This document shows, piece after piece, positions 46,249 through 54,939 of a stretch of 64,000 nt of DNA (position 1 is the stretch's first letter; each line of letters begins with the position of its first letter). Origin of the DNA: Secundilactobacillus kimchicus JCM 15530 (GTDB taxonomy: Bacteria > Bacillota > Bacilli > Lactobacillales > Lactobacillaceae). Location: contig NZ_AZCX01000001.1 in assembly GCF_001433995.1 (NCBI RefSeq), positions 124,001 through 188,000 of the forward strand, written 5' to 3'. Below the pieces are notes generated by a model. It searched no databases, had not been told where the DNA came from, and saw nothing but the letters and a program-made list of their open reading frames with translations. The translations under genes were made by a program, and so were the position numbers.

Positions 46249-46322
46249 TGTCGCAAGAGGGATTCGGACCCTCGACCTACGGTTTAGAAGACCGTTGCTC
46301 TATCCAGCTGAGCTATTGCGAC
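46249..46322 (-). tRNA. tRNA-Arg (anticodon TCT)
   Basis: Read on the minus strand, acceptor arms GTCGCAA and TTGCGAC pair over seven bases with discriminator A at 46249. The D arm contains AGCTCAGCTGGATAGAGC, the anticodon stem-loop is ACGGT-CTTCTAA-ACCGT with anticodon TCT (reads AGA/AGG), and the T arm is AGGGTCCGAATCCCT. CCA is not encoded. The gene is single, with its own promoter and terminator. Confidence 0.96.
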
Positions 46323-46344
46323 ATACTTGTAACAAACAGGATTA

Positions 46345-46373
46345 ATTATAGAGGATGGAAGCGCTCAAGTCAA
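46345..46373 (-). promoter_or_regulatory. Promoter of tRNA-Arg
   Basis: Minus-strand -35 TTGACT (46368-46373) and perfect -10 TATAAT (46345-46350) with 17-base spacing, about 25 bases before the tRNA 5' end. Confidence 0.8.
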
Positions 46374-46440
46374 CGTAGTCCTGTGAAGAAGCTTGGTTTT
46401 TGGCCAAGAAAATTAACTGCAAAAAAGATTACCTATTTTC

Positions 46441-46469
46441 TTGCAATTTTGCCGTCATAAAACGATAAT
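46441..46469 (+). promoter_or_regulatory. Promoter of the 51-residue membrane protein gene
   Basis: TTGCAA (46441-46446), a 17-base spacer and GATAAT (46464-46469), about 45 bases before the start codon. Confidence 0.55.
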
Positions 46470-46515
46470 GAAATTGTAACGTAAATGAAATCTAAGCATA
46501 CAGGAGGGGTTCGTC

Positions 46516-46671
46516 ATGGCCTTTGTTTATTTCATTATCTTTTTATTCGTTGGTGTTGGGGTTTGGCAATACTATCAGGCATATTCGAAACAGGTTTCGG
46601 AGAGTAAACACGCTGTTGCGGTTAATCGCAATCCACTTCAGTTTATTTTTAGATTACTGCATCTAGACTAA
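46516..46671 (+). CDS. Small single-TM membrane protein
   Basis: 51 aa, too short for usual ORF calling. It reads MAFVYFIIFLFVGVGVWQYY, then a basic segment with SKQVSESKHAVAVNRNP and an aromatic-hydrophobic end. One TM covers about residues 2-20, with the C-terminus likely in the cytoplasm. AGGAGGGG lies upstream at good spacing, a promoter is visible and a perfect terminator follows, so it is almost certainly expressed. No family recognised. Confidence 0.75.
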   Translation: MAFVYFIIFLFVGVGVWQYYQAYSKQVSESKHAVAVNRNPLQFIFRLLHLD

Positions 46672-46673
46672 TT

Positions 46674-46720
46674 AAAACGACTCGGTTGGGGGCGTAAACC
46701 TCAACCGAGTCGTTTTTTTC
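46674..46720 (+). terminator. Terminator after the small membrane protein gene
   Basis: AAACGACTCGGTTG pairs perfectly with CAACCGAGTCGTTT, followed by a T-run; A-run on the other side may also serve the convergent gene. Confidence 0.92.
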
Positions 46721-46747
46721 TAATCATAGTTGTGATCAGCTGGTCAC

Positions 46748-47068
46748 CTATTTAAATTTAACAGCTGTCCCATAAGCGGCCACGCTTTGCATGTCAGCAC
46801 TGATTGATCCAGAATCAAACCGCATCATGACAACCGCGTCCGCACCCATGTCCTGCGCGTTTTGGCGGAGGCGCTCAATCGCGACATCGCGAGCTTCAAT
46901 CATCATTTGGGTATAGTCTTTAATCTCGCCACCGACAATGTTTTTGAGGCTAGCGCCGATGTTTCGAACGACGTTTTTAGACTGGGTCGTTAGGCCAAAG
47001 ACTTCTCCAATTATCTCGAATTCTTGTCCTGGAATTCCTTCGGTTGTTGTGACTAATATTTCTGCCAT
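46748..47068 (-). CDS. YbjQ family (UPF0145, heavy-metal-binding domain) protein
   Basis: 106 aa. The family motif is clear: [40 protein letters not shown], and [22 protein letters not shown]. Homologues form homopentamers; function unknown. GGAGGATC lies before the ATG. Single gene. Confidence 0.93.
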   Translation of the reverse strand: MAEILVTTTEGIPGQEFEIIGEVFGLTTQSKNVVRNIGASLKNIVGGEIKDYTQMMIEARDVAIERLRQNAQDMGADAVVMMRFDSGSISADMQSVAAYGTAVKFK

Positions 47069-47246
47069 GGGTTAGATCCTCCTTTAAAATCAACTCGGTA
47101 GCCGAGCTTTGCTCATAGTTTACCGCATCTTGTGGTATTTTGTTACGACAAAGTTTGATTCTGGCTGAAATTAACTTTTTAAGGATGATTTGGCCGCCCA
47201 AGCAAAAACTGGCCTAACCCTTCAGTCAATCTGCAAAATACCAGTA

Positions 47247-47315
47247 AAAAAGCCACGATGGTTAACGACCCACCTCTTCATAGAAGGGGGAGTGCCATTA
47301 AACCACCATGACCAA
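47247..47315 (-). terminator. Terminator of the secreted-protein gene
   Basis: On the minus strand GTCATGGTGGTT pairs (with wobbles) with AACCATCGTGGC, followed by TTTTTT; a smaller inner hairpin lies between the arms. Confidence 0.65.
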
Positions 47316-47324
47316 AATCAAGGA

Positions 47325-47756
47325 CTAGTCTGCCCAGTGATAAGTTTGATTGATTTTGTTTGAAAAGTAAGCCGTCGTTAAACCATTGGAGTACATCAAC
47401 AGCGCTTTACGGTATTTACCGTTCACTTTGACTTTTGAGACCCGCATATAATAGGGGGACATGAACGCTTTAACCTTGTAGAACGTATTGCCCCGAACCA
47501 CTTTACTGCGTGACTTAGAATGACTAAACTTGGTTTTTGTGACCTTGGCCTTCAGTTTGTAGTTAACGCCAAACCACTTAATACCAGTGGTCTTGATGGC
47601 CATTGTATCGTAGCCAGACCCCGATTTAGAATACCAAGTGCCACGAATTGCCCTTGGTGTTGTGTTGGTTTTGGCGGCCGCCGTAAGTGGGGTTGCCGCA
47701 AAACCTACCCCCAGAGTTGCCAATGCTGCTAAAGAAACGATTTTTACATTATTCAC
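47325..47756 (-). CDS. Small secreted protein of unknown function
   Basis: 143 aa. Signal peptide MNNVKIVSLAALATLGVGFA...LTAAAK with probable cleavage after the AAA near residue 28. The mature part is about 115 residues and strongly basic, with the segment RGTWYSKSGSGYDTMAIKTTG seen in many exported Lactobacillus proteins. No cysteines, LPXTG or TM. TAGGAGG precedes the ATG. Divergent from a TetR gene, with a palindrome between them. Confidence 0.82.
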   Translation of the reverse strand: MNNVKIVSLAALATLGVGFAATPLTAAAKTNTTPRAIRGTWYSKSGSGYDTMAIKTTGIKWFGVNYKLKAKVTKTKFSHSKSRSKVVRGNTFYKVKAFMSPYYMRVSKVKVNGKYRKALLMYSNGLTTAYFSNKINQTYHWAD

Positions 47757-47793
47757 CCAAAATACCTCCTATCTTATAAGAAAAGAATAACAC

Positions 47794-47809
47794 AGTTAGC
47801 GAACTAACT
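47794..47809. promoter_or_regulatory. Palindromic candidate operator between divergent genes
   Basis: AGTTAG-CGAA-CTAACT, a 6-bp inverted repeat with a 4-base centre, lies 38 bases upstream of the secreted-protein start codon. It is a plausible site for the neighbouring TetR regulator; binding is inferred from position only. Confidence 0.4.
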
Positions 47810-47921
47810 CAGCATAGCTTTTAGAAAATTTAAACATCTAAATGAGCAAAACTGATAGACGCAAAGCTGGAAAGCCCGTATACTGTAAGCTGTTAAGACT
47901 TTTGAAAGGAGGTCGCAACTT

Positions 47922-48566
47922 ATGAAACAAGAAGCCGATCCCCGGGTTATTAAAACGAAGCAAAACTTGCGAGCCGCTTTAATCGCACTGATGGCTGATC
48001 ATCGTTTGGATGATATTAGTGTTCAACAGTTGACCCAGCAAGCACACGTAACTCGAGGTGCTTTCTACCTGCACTACAAGAACAAGTCAGACTTCATTGA
48101 CCGCACCTTTGTTGAGATCGAACATGAATTTTTCAGTTGGGTCGTTGTTTCTGCAAACGACAATAACGGAGAATGGGAGTTTGAAGAAGATGGGAATTTT
48201 GACCTCTTTTCTTTAAACCGCGCGTTTGATTACTTTGCTGAACACCAACAGCTTTTTATGGTGTTATTCCAAGGTGAAGCCAGAAACGCATTTATGGCCG
48301 TTGTCTTTAATCGGATGACAGAATTGCTGACTCACTTTCAGGATACCAGCCGTCAATTTAACCGTGAAACGTACGTTGACGAAGTGAATGTGCCGGTTGA
48401 AATTGCCCAGTCTTACATTATTTACGCACTTTTAGGCGTGATTCAACAATGGCTCCAAGATGGGGTTAAATACACCCCCCATTACATGACACAGTGCTGT
48501 GACACCCTCAATGGGATGTTCAGTAAAAAATTCACTTACGTGGACTTTTTTGTTGTCACTGAATAG
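47922..48566 (+). CDS. TetR/AcrR family transcriptional regulator
   Basis: 214 aa, AAAGGAGGT before the ATG. The N-terminal helix-turn-helix (KTKQNLRAALIALMADHRLDDISVQQLTQQAHVTRGAFYLHYKNKSDF) is typical. The C-terminal domain resembles the TetR_C_33 group found in DhaS-like regulators. A TATACT at 47879-47884 is its probable -10. It is divergent from the secreted protein gene, its likeliest target, apart from itself. Confidence 0.9.
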   Translation: MKQEADPRVIKTKQNLRAALIALMADHRLDDISVQQLTQQAHVTRGAFYLHYKNKSDFIDRTFVEIEHEFFSWVVVSANDNNGEWEFEEDGNFDLFSLNRAFDYFAEHQQLFMVLFQGEARNAFMAVVFNRMTELLTHFQDTSRQFNRETYVDEVNVPVEIAQSYIIYALLGVIQQWLQDGVKYTPHYMTQCCDTLNGMFSKKFTYVDFFVVTE

Positions 48567-48595
48567 TTGACTTATTAAACAGACTTGTGTATTAT
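48567..48595 (+). promoter_or_regulatory. Promoter of rplU-prp-rpmA
   Basis: TTGACT (48567-48572), a 17-base spacer, and TATTAT (48590-48595), directly after the tetR stop. Confidence 0.75.
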
Positions 48596-48601
48596 ATTAC
48601 C

Positions 48602-48718
48602 TGTTGTATTTGTGGACTTCCACAGCTACAACCGCGCGAGCCAAGTTCCCAAAGTGTAATTTTTAATTACCGCTTGTTCTCGGCGAGTCTGAGTGAATAA
48701 AAAAGGAGGTGCACATAC
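48602..48718 (+). ncRNA. L21-type ribosomal protein leader
   Basis: About 115 bases of structured leader, with TGTGGACTTCCACA forming a hairpin and CGCGAGCCAAGTTCCCAAAG. Firmicutes carry a conserved L21 leader at this place, thought to bind a ribosomal protein. Assigned by position and general appearance; the fold was not verified. Confidence 0.5.
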
Positions 48719-49027
48719 ATGTACGCAATTATTGTAACTGGTGGTAAGCAATACAAGGTTCAACAAGGCGAAGCAGTCTACGTTGAAAAATTAAACGCCG
48801 AAGCCGGTGAAAAGGTTACTTTTGACCAAGTTGTCTTCGTTGGTGGCGATGCTACCAAGGTCGGCGCACCATTCGTTTCTGGTGCAACGGTCACTGGAAC
48901 TGTTGAAAAGCAAGGCCGTGAAAAGAAGGTTGTAACCTTCAAGTACAAGCCTAAGAAGGGTCAACACACTAAGGTTGGTCATCGTCAACCATATACCAAG
49001 GTTGTTATCGACGCTATCAACGCTTAA
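48719..49027 (+). CDS. rplU: Ribosomal protein bL21
   Basis: 102 aa. [20 protein letters not shown] and the C-terminal [19 protein letters not shown] are diagnostic. AAAGGAGGT before the ATG. First gene of the rplU-prp-rpmA operon. Confidence 0.98.
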   Translation: MYAIIVTGGKQYKVQQGEAVYVEKLNAEAGEKVTFDQVVFVGGDATKVGAPFVSGATVTGTVEKQGREKKVVTFKYKPKKGQHTKVGHRQPYTKVVIDAINA

Positions 49028-49040
49028 TGGTGGTGACATT

Positions 49041-49370
49041 TTGATCCAAGCGGGTTTTGACTATGATAACGCAGATCGGATTATTGGGTTTAAACTGACG
49101 GGTCATGCGGATCATTCGCCATACGGTAGTGATATTGTGTGTGCGGCCGTTTCAGCACTGTCAATCAGTACGGTGAATGGCTTAGATTCGGTGGCGTCAG
49201 TGCAACCAATCATTGCAGCAGATCAAGAAGACGGCGGCTACCTGAGTGTTAGGATGCCACCGGTAGATGACTACATGCAAGATCGGATTAGCCAAGCGTT
49301 ACTTCGTAGTTTTCAAAATGGACTTTTAGATGTTGAAAAACAATATTCGGACTATATCCGAGTGCAATAA
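49041..49370 (+). CDS. prp: Ribosomal-processing cysteine protease Prp
   Basis: 109 aa from TTG 49041. Catalytic His22 lies in KLTGHADHSPYG and Cys34 in SDIVCAAVS, at the same positions as in Staphylococcus Prp. Prp removes the nine-residue N-terminal extension of L27, an essential step in bacteria that make the extended form. It lies between rplU and rpmA, and L27 here does carry that extension. Confidence 0.96.
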   Translation: MIQAGFDYDNADRIIGFKLTGHADHSPYGSDIVCAAVSALSISTVNGLDSVASVQPIIAADQEDGGYLSVRMPPVDDYMQDRISQALLRSFQNGLLDVEKQYSDYIRVQ

Positions 49371-49395
49371 TCATGCTTAATGGAGGTGACATTCA

Positions 49396-49692
49396 ATGTT
49401 AGAAATGAATTTACAATTCTTCTCCCATCATAAAGGGGGCGGTTCTACTGCCAACGGTCGTGATTCAGCTGGACGTCGTCTAGGGACTAAGGCCGCTGAT
49501 GGTTCAACTGTTACAAGCGGTTCAATTCTTTATCGTCAACGTGGGACGCACATCTACCCAGGTGTTAACGTTATGCGTGGCAACGACGATACGTTGTTTG
49601 CTAAGACTGACGGTGTTGTTCGCTTCGAACGCAAGGGTCGCGACAAGCGTCAAGTATCCGTTTATCCTGAATCAGAAGCAGCAGCTAGATAA
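49396..49692 (+). CDS. rpmA: Ribosomal protein bL27 with cleavable N-terminus
   Basis: 98 aa. The start MLEMNLQFF is the Prp recognition sequence, with cleavage after Phe9 to leave [14 protein letters not shown] at the mature N-terminus. The rest is ordinary L27 with [16 protein letters not shown] terminator follows at once. Confidence 0.98.
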   Translation: MLEMNLQFFSHHKGGGSTANGRDSAGRRLGTKAADGSTVTSGSILYRQRGTHIYPGVNVMRGNDDTLFAKTDGVVRFERKGRDKRQVSVYPESEAAAR

Positions 49693-49693
49693 T

Positions 49694-49724
49694 AAAAAAG
49701 ACCCGGAAACGGGTCTTTTTTATT
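49694..49724 (+). terminator. Terminator after rpmA
   Basis: AAAAAAGACCCG-GAAA-CGGGTCTTTTTT hairpin. Confidence 0.92.
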
Positions 49725-49747
49725 ATCTAAAAGGGGAGGGACGTTGG

Positions 49748-50815
49748 ATGAATCAAAGACTTGAACACTTAGTCAGTGAGTTTGATAATTATCGAATTGA
49801 CGGGTTTCTTGTGACAGACGGGCTCAATATGAAGTACCTTACCGGATTTGATGGTGGTACCGGTGACGGTGTTGTTTTAGTGACGCCTGGGACCGCCACT
49901 ATTATCACAGATTCGCGATACGAAGCCGCTCTGATGCACCCAAATGCCGGGATTGACGTTTCGATTACCCGGAATTATTTACCGCGAGCGACTCAACTGG
50001 CAAAGCAACTTGGTGTCACGGTCCTGGGGTTTGAATCGAGCTTGAGCTATCACGGGTATGATCAATTGGACGATCTGTCAGAAGCTGATATCGTTGGCTT
50101 AGACAGCGTTGTGGAAACTCTGAGACAGCAAAAGGATCCGGCTGAAATTGACCAACTTAAGTTGGCGGGTGAGCGGACAGTTGTTGGGCTGGAAAGTGTT
50201 TTGGGTAAAATTCATGCGGGCGTTTCTGAACGTCAAGTCGCTGCCTGGCTTGATGCCACCATGCGTGATTTGGGAGCTTCTGGACCAAGTTTTGAAACAA
50301 TTGTCACGAGCGGCGATCGTTCGGCGCTTCCTCATGGCGCTGCTACCGACAAGCCCCTTGCTACCGGCGATCTGGTAACAATTGATTGTGGCTATTACTT
50401 TAATGGTTATACATCTGACATGACTCGAACATACAGCATCGGGCAACCCGATCCGGATCTTCTGCGGGTCGCGACGGTGGTCAAAAGCGCTCATGAAGCG
50501 ATTCAACAAGTGATTCGAGTTGGCGTTTCCGGTGCTGAGCTCGACCGAGTGGGTCGCAGAATAATTGAGGATGCTGGGTACGGCCAAGCATTTAACCACG
50601 GGACAGGACATGGAATTGGGTTGGCTGTTCATGAGGGCCCAGCACTGTCTGCCGGTTCGACGGACAAGCTACCGTTGAATGCTGTGGTAACAGTCGAACC
50701 TGGAATTTATCTGTTAAACCGTGGCGGCGTTCGATTGGAAAATGATTATTTAGTGACTGAATCGGGGAGCGAAAACTTAACCGACTCGCCACTGGACGTT
50801 ATCCGTTTAGATTAA
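49748..50815 (+). CDS. M24 family Xaa-Pro aminopeptidase
   Basis: 355 aa from ATG 49748, nine bases after GGGGAGGG. A creatinase-like N-terminal domain is followed by the pita-bread catalytic domain. Metal ligands lie in VTIDCGYYFNGYTSDMTRTY (two Asp), GHGIGLAVHE (His), VEPGIYL (Glu) and GGVRLENDYLV (Glu). Cleaves N-terminal residues before proline. Located before efp, as in Bacillus (yqhT). Confidence 0.93.
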   Translation: MNQRLEHLVSEFDNYRIDGFLVTDGLNMKYLTGFDGGTGDGVVLVTPGTATIITDSRYEAALMHPNAGIDVSITRNYLPRATQLAKQLGVTVLGFESSLSYHGYDQLDDLSEADIVGLDSVVETLRQQKDPAEIDQLKLAGERTVVGLESVLGKIHAGVSERQVAAWLDATMRDLGASGPSFETIVTSGDRSALPHGAATDKPLATGDLVTIDCGYYFNGYTSDMTRTYSIGQPDPDLLRVATVVKSAHEAIQQVIRVGVSGAELDRVGRRIIEDAGYGQAFNHGTGHGIGLAVHEGPALSAGSTDKLPLNAVVTVEPGIYLLNRGGVRLENDYLVTESGSENLTDSPLDVIRLD

Positions 50816-50836
50816 GTGAATAAATTGGATTGCAAC

Positions 50837-50866
50837 TTGCTTTTACGCGGTTGGGATTGGTATTAT
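50837..50866 (+). promoter_or_regulatory. Promoter of efp
   Basis: TTGCTT (50837-50842) and TATTAT (50861-50866), spacer 18. Confidence 0.45.
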
Positions 50867-50898
50867 AGACTAGAACAATTTTAGGAGGATTTGACGTT

Positions 50899-51459
50899 AT
50901 GGCTATTTCAACAGCAGATTTTAAAAATGGGTTAACAATTGAAGTTGATGGTGCGATCTGGCGTATTATTGAATTTCAACATGTTAAACCTGGTAAGGGT
51001 GGCGCGTTTGTTCGTTCAAAATTAAAGAACTTACGGACTGGGGCCGTTCAAGAAAAGACGTTCCGAGCAGGTGCTAAGATGGAGCAGGCCGCAATTAACA
51101 CGCGGAAAATGCAATACCTTTATGCCGACGGTGATGACCGTGTCTTTATGGACACCGAAAACTATGAACAATTGTCCGTGCCGTCAGAACAAATTCGTGA
51201 GCAATTAAACTATCTACAAGAAAACATGGAAGTTAGCTTGGTTCAATACGGTAATGAAGTATTAGGCGTTGAAGTCCCTAACACGGTGACACTAACGGTT
51301 ACTGCTACGGAACCTGGCATCAAGGGTAACACGGCCTCTGGTGGCTCAAAGCCAGCTACGATGGACACTGGTCTCGTGGTTCAAGTGCCATTCTTCGTTA
51401 ACGAAGGCGACAAACTTCAAATTAACACTCAGGACGGCTCATACATTTCTCGGGCCTAA
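50899..51459 (+). CDS. efp: Elongation factor P
   Basis: 186 aa. Relieves ribosome stalling at polyproline. Three beta-barrel domains; the conserved loop [12 protein letters not shown] carries the Lys33 that is modified in some species. AGGAGG before the ATG. Followed by the Asp23-family gene and nusB. Confidence 0.98.
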   Translation: MAISTADFKNGLTIEVDGAIWRIIEFQHVKPGKGGAFVRSKLKNLRTGAVQEKTFRAGAKMEQAAINTRKMQYLYADGDDRVFMDTENYEQLSVPSEQIREQLNYLQENMEVSLVQYGNEVLGVEVPNTVTLTVTATEPGIKGNTASGGSKPATMDTGLVVQVPFFVNEGDKLQINTQDGSYISRA

Positions 51460-51496
51460 TTGAAATTGACCACCAGGTGAAACGGAGGTTATGATA

Positions 51497-51937
51497 TTGG
51501 CTGAAGATACAAATATTGTTTTAGATGCGGACGAGCCCGCTTTAGGAGAAATCGAAGTGGCTCCGCAAGTGCTCGAAATTATTGCTGGTATCGCTGCTAG
51601 TTCAGTAGATGGTGTCGCTCGTATGCGCGGCTCATTTGCGAACAGTGTTAACGAGCTTTTTGGTCGCAAGGAACGGGGTAAGGGCGTTAAGTTAACGTTT
51701 GATGCAAACACTTTGAAAGCTGATGTTTACGTTTACTTGAACTACGGGGTTGCCGTCCCACAAGTGGCCCTTGCTATTCAAGAAGAGGTTAAACAGCAAT
51801 TATTGGTCATGACCGACCTCGAAACGGCCGAAGTGAACGTTCATATTGAAGGCGTTATTCCTGAAAAAACGACTTCAGCCATTGATCCCAACAACCTGTT
51901 TGGTGATCAGGAAGACGACGCGGGTGACGCCAAGTGA
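51497..51937 (+). CDS. yqhY: Asp23/Gls24 family protein YqhY
   Basis: 146 aa from TTG 51497, eight bases after GGAGG; ATG 51491 would be only two bases away from it. Family core LEIIAGIAASSVDGVARMRG and VYVYLNYGVAVPQVALAIQEEVKQQL. Bacillus YqhY links to acetyl-CoA carboxylase control; in lactobacilli the gene commonly sits before nusB. Overlaps nusB by four bases. Confidence 0.93.
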   Translation: MAEDTNIVLDADEPALGEIEVAPQVLEIIAGIAASSVDGVARMRGSFANSVNELFGRKERGKGVKLTFDANTLKADVYVYLNYGVAVPQVALAIQEEVKQQLLVMTDLETAEVNVHIEGVIPEKTTSAIDPNNLFGDQEDDAGDAK

Positions 51938-52356
51938 CAGAGAGCCTGACTAGACATCAGATTCGGATTAAGGCGTTTCAGATGCTTTTTGCGCTAAATG
52001 CCAATCCAGATGCTGATCAAGAACAGTTATACCAGCAACTTTTATCATCAAACGACATTGACGTGGTTGCGGTTCCAGACTATCTCCGCGAATTAGTTGA
52101 AGGTGTTTTGGCCGACCAAACTGCTTTGGATGCTAAGATTTCTCAATATTTAATGAGCGGTTGGACGTTGGGCCGAATTGCTAAAACCGATTTAATTATC
52201 CTCCAAATCGCGTTTTTTGAATTAGATCACGAACATGATATTCCAAGGCGTGCTGTTGTTAACGAAGCCTTAGAACTAGCAAAACAATTCAGTGACGATC
52301 GTTCGAGACGATTTGTTAACGGTGTTTTGTCACACGAGTTAGATAAGAATAACTAA
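51934..52356 (+). CDS. nusB: Transcription antitermination factor NusB
   Basis: 140 aa from GTG 51934, overlapping the preceding stop (GTGA). Helical protein that binds boxA of rRNA with S10. Motifs RHQIRIKAFQMLFALN, YLMSGWTLGRIAKTDLIILQIAFFEL and RFVNGVLSHE. A terminator follows. Confidence 0.96.
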   Translation: MTESLTRHQIRIKAFQMLFALNANPDADQEQLYQQLLSSNDIDVVAVPDYLRELVEGVLADQTALDAKISQYLMSGWTLGRIAKTDLIILQIAFFELDHEHDIPRRAVVNEALELAKQFSDDRSRRFVNGVLSHELDKNN

Positions 52357-52397
52357 AAACCGGTCTTGGGGTTTGCCCAATTTGACCGGTTTTTTGG
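52355..52397 (+). terminator. Terminator after nusB
   Basis: AAAACCGGTC pairs with GACCGGTTTT around a loop, followed by T-run. Confidence 0.85.
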
Positions 52398-52480
52398 TTG
52401 GATTTGGCTGAAGCGGCGTAGTTGATATGATAGAATAGCAGGGTAGTTTGTTTTCGAATAAGAGAGACGAGGTGAGCCGT

Positions 52481-53344
52481 TTGGCGACATTGATCGACGG
52501 AAAAAAGTTAGCAAATGAACTCAATGAACAAACCAAACAAGCGGTTGAGGCGTTAAGTGCAAAGGGCGTTCAGCCTGGATTGGCCGTGATTATTGTTGGG
52601 GAGGACCCCGCAAGTCAATTGTACGTTCGAAATAAGCACCGAAAGGCGGCACAATTAGGGATTCACTCCGTGGTGAAGCAGTTGCCGGCAGACATCACTC
52701 AGGCGGAGTTGTTGGCTGTTGTTCGCCAGCTCAATTCGGATAGTAGCATTCACGGTATTTTGGTTCAATCCCCACTTCCTGAGCCCCTAGATGAACACGA
52801 GGTCACTCGAACCATTTCGCCGGAAAAAGACGTGGATGGCTTTCATCCCCTCAACGTGGGATTATTATATACAAACATGAAGTTACAGTATCCAGTCGCG
52901 TGCACCCCTAAGGGGATTATGACAATGTTGGCGGCTTATGATGTCCCATTAAGTGGGAAACACGCCGTTGTGGTCGGTCGCTCTAACATTGTGGGGCGTC
53001 CAATGACAGCCTTGTTAATGCAAGCTGATGCAACGGTCACGATTGCTAACCGCCACACCGAAAATCTGAAATCACTGACTCGCCAGGCTGATATTTTAGT
53101 TGTGGCTACCGGGGTTGCTCACCTGATTAAGGCAGCGGACGTTAAGCCCGGCGCAACGGTGATTGACGTGGGCATGGACCGGGATGAAAATGGCAAATTA
53201 ACTGGTGATGTTGATTTTGAAGCTGTTTCTCAAGTGGCTGGTAAAATCACGCCGGTTCCTGGCGGTGTTGGCCCAATGACGATTGCGACATTAATGCAAC
53301 AAACGGTAGAATTGGCAAAATGGAGTGAGACTAGTGGATCATGA
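52481..53344 (+). CDS. folD: Bifunctional methylenetetrahydrofolate dehydrogenase/cyclohydrolase
   Basis: 287 aa from TTG 52481 (MATLIDGKKLANEL), after GAGGTGAG. Interconverts methylene-, methenyl- and formyl-THF. Signatures YVRNKHRKAAQLGI (catalytic Lys), GILVQSPLPEPLDE, VVGRSNIVGRPM and PGGVGPMTIATLM. Overlaps xseA. Confidence 0.97.
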   Translation: MATLIDGKKLANELNEQTKQAVEALSAKGVQPGLAVIIVGEDPASQLYVRNKHRKAAQLGIHSVVKQLPADITQAELLAVVRQLNSDSSIHGILVQSPLPEPLDEHEVTRTISPEKDVDGFHPLNVGLLYTNMKLQYPVACTPKGIMTMLAAYDVPLSGKHAVVVGRSNIVGRPMTALLMQADATVTIANRHTENLKSLTRQADILVVATGVAHLIKAADVKPGATVIDVGMDRDENGKLTGDVDFEAVSQVAGKITPVPGGVGPMTIATLMQQTVELAKWSETSGS

Positions 53345-54692
53345 AGATTATTTAACAGTTAGTGCCTTAACTAGTTATATTAAACGTAAATTTGATTATG
53401 ATCCGTACTTAGGCAAAGTTTACTTAACCGGTGAAATTTCTAATTTTCGATTACGCCCAAACGCACACCAATATTTTAGTATAAAAGATGACCACGCTAA
53501 AATTAGCGCAATCATGTTTAAGTCGGCCTTCAATAAGATTAAATTCACCCCAGAGGAAGGGATGAAGGTGCTGGTTTCGGGTCGGATTTCGTTGTATGAA
53601 CCCAGTGGCAGTTACCAAATCTATGTGGACCGAATGGAACCAGACGGGGTTGGTCAATTCTACTTAGCCTACGAACAGTTGAAGAAAAAATTGGCTCAAG
53701 AAGGGCTATTTGCCGCTCAAAAAAAGCCGCTTCCAAGGTTTCCGAAAACAATTGCAGTCGTGACAAGTCCAAGCGGTTCTGTCATTCGAGATATCATTAC
53801 CACCACTCGTCGTCGCTACCCAATTGCTCAAATTATCCTTTTTCCCGCCCTTGTTCAGGGGACGGAAGCAGCGGCTGACATTACTCGCCAAATTAAACGC
53901 ATCAACCAAATAGGTGGGTTTGACACCATGATTATTGGGCGTGGTGGGGGTTCGATTGAGGATCTTTGGCCGTTTAACGAAGAAACGGTTGCCAGAGCAA
54001 TTTTCGAAAGTAAGATTCCTGTCATTTCTTCAGTGGGTCACGAAACGGATACGACGATTGCTGATCTAGTGGCTGATGTCCGTGCAGCAACGCCGACGGC
54101 CGCCGCCGAACTAGCGGTCCCGGTCCTCAGTGATGTAATGTTGGCTTTAAAGCAGGATCGACTTCGTTTACTGAACGCTTTCCGACACGAACTGTCAATG
54201 TTACGTCAGCAAGTGACGAAATTACAAGCGGCTTATGTCTTCTCCCAGCCGGAGCGGTTATACGAAGGATACAGCCAAAAGGTTGACCTTCTCTCACGGC
54301 AACTTCAGCAAGGCATGACCCACCGATTACAGTTAATGACAAGTCGGCTGAACGTCGTTGATGAACGACTGCGAGCTGCGACGCCAAGACATCAAGTGAT
54401 GCAATTGCAGCAATCGGCCGCAAACTTAGATCAACGCCTCGGGCTAGGAATTCAACAACTATTTATGGGTTACCGGCGGCAACTATCGGAACTGGCCCAA
54501 TCGCTTGATTACCTCAGTCCACTAAAAATTATGGGACGTGGTTACAGTTATGTGACAAGCGGTGATAAGGTAGTTGCTGACGTCACAACGCTATCAGTTA
54601 ATGAATCAGTCACGATGCACCTTAAAAACGGGCAAGTAGAAGCCAAAATTACCGACATAAAAGTAGACGAAAAGGATGAGACAAATGAGTGA
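53334..54692 (+). CDS. xseA: Exodeoxyribonuclease VII large subunit
   Basis: 452 aa from GTG 53334, with GGAGTGAG eight bases upstream; GTG 53325 is an alternative. An N-terminal OB-fold ([24 protein letters not shown]), catalytic core ([44 protein letters not shown]) and a long C-terminal coiled coil. Degrades single-stranded DNA with XseB, whose gene overlaps its end. Confidence 0.97.
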   Translation: MDHEDYLTVSALTSYIKRKFDYDPYLGKVYLTGEISNFRLRPNAHQYFSIKDDHAKISAIMFKSAFNKIKFTPEEGMKVLVSGRISLYEPSGSYQIYVDRMEPDGVGQFYLAYEQLKKKLAQEGLFAAQKKPLPRFPKTIAVVTSPSGSVIRDIITTTRRRYPIAQIILFPALVQGTEAAADITRQIKRINQIGGFDTMIIGRGGGSIEDLWPFNEETVARAIFESKIPVISSVGHETDTTIADLVADVRAATPTAAAELAVPVLSDVMLALKQDRLRLLNAFRHELSMLRQQVTKLQAAYVFSQPERLYEGYSQKVDLLSRQLQQGMTHRLQLMTSRLNVVDERLRAATPRHQVMQLQQSAANLDQRLGLGIQQLFMGYRRQLSELAQSLDYLSPLKIMGRGYSYVTSGDKVVADVTTLSVNESVTMHLKNGQVEAKITDIKVDEKDETNE

Positions 54693-54939
54693 AAAACCAA
54701 CTTTCGAAGAGAACCTGGATCATCTTGAAAAAATTGTCACGGAATTAGAAAAGGGAAATGTACCGCTTGAAGAAGCCCTTTCGCAATTTAAGCAAGGGGT
54801 TCAGCTGAGTCAGGATCTTCAAGCCAAACTCGACGGGGCAGAAAAGACGCTTGCAAAAATGATGACGGATGAAGATCAAACCGTTGCGTTTGAGGCGCCG
54901 TCAGAATCGAAGGATGACGCTAATGGGGACAAAGCTTAA
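54685..54939 (+). CDS. xseB: Exodeoxyribonuclease VII small subunit
   Basis: 84 aa from ATG 54685, inside the end of xseA. Motif [20 protein letters not shown] and ALSQFKQGV. An acidic C-terminal tail follows. Partner of XseA; overlaps ispA by 17 bases. Confidence 0.96.
   Translation: MSEKPTFEENLDHLEKIVTELEKGNVPLEEALSQFKQGVQLSQDLQAKLDGAEKTLAKMMTDEDQTVAFEAPSESKDDANGDKA

Noticed and set aside
46249-46322. tRNA-Arg as an integration site for a mobile element
   Set aside because: No integrase, direct repeat of the tRNA 3' end or element genes were seen near it.
50099-50632. 177-codon minus-strand frame inside the M24 peptidase gene
   Set aside because: Overlaps the conserved metal-binding part of the real gene and lacks a start signal.
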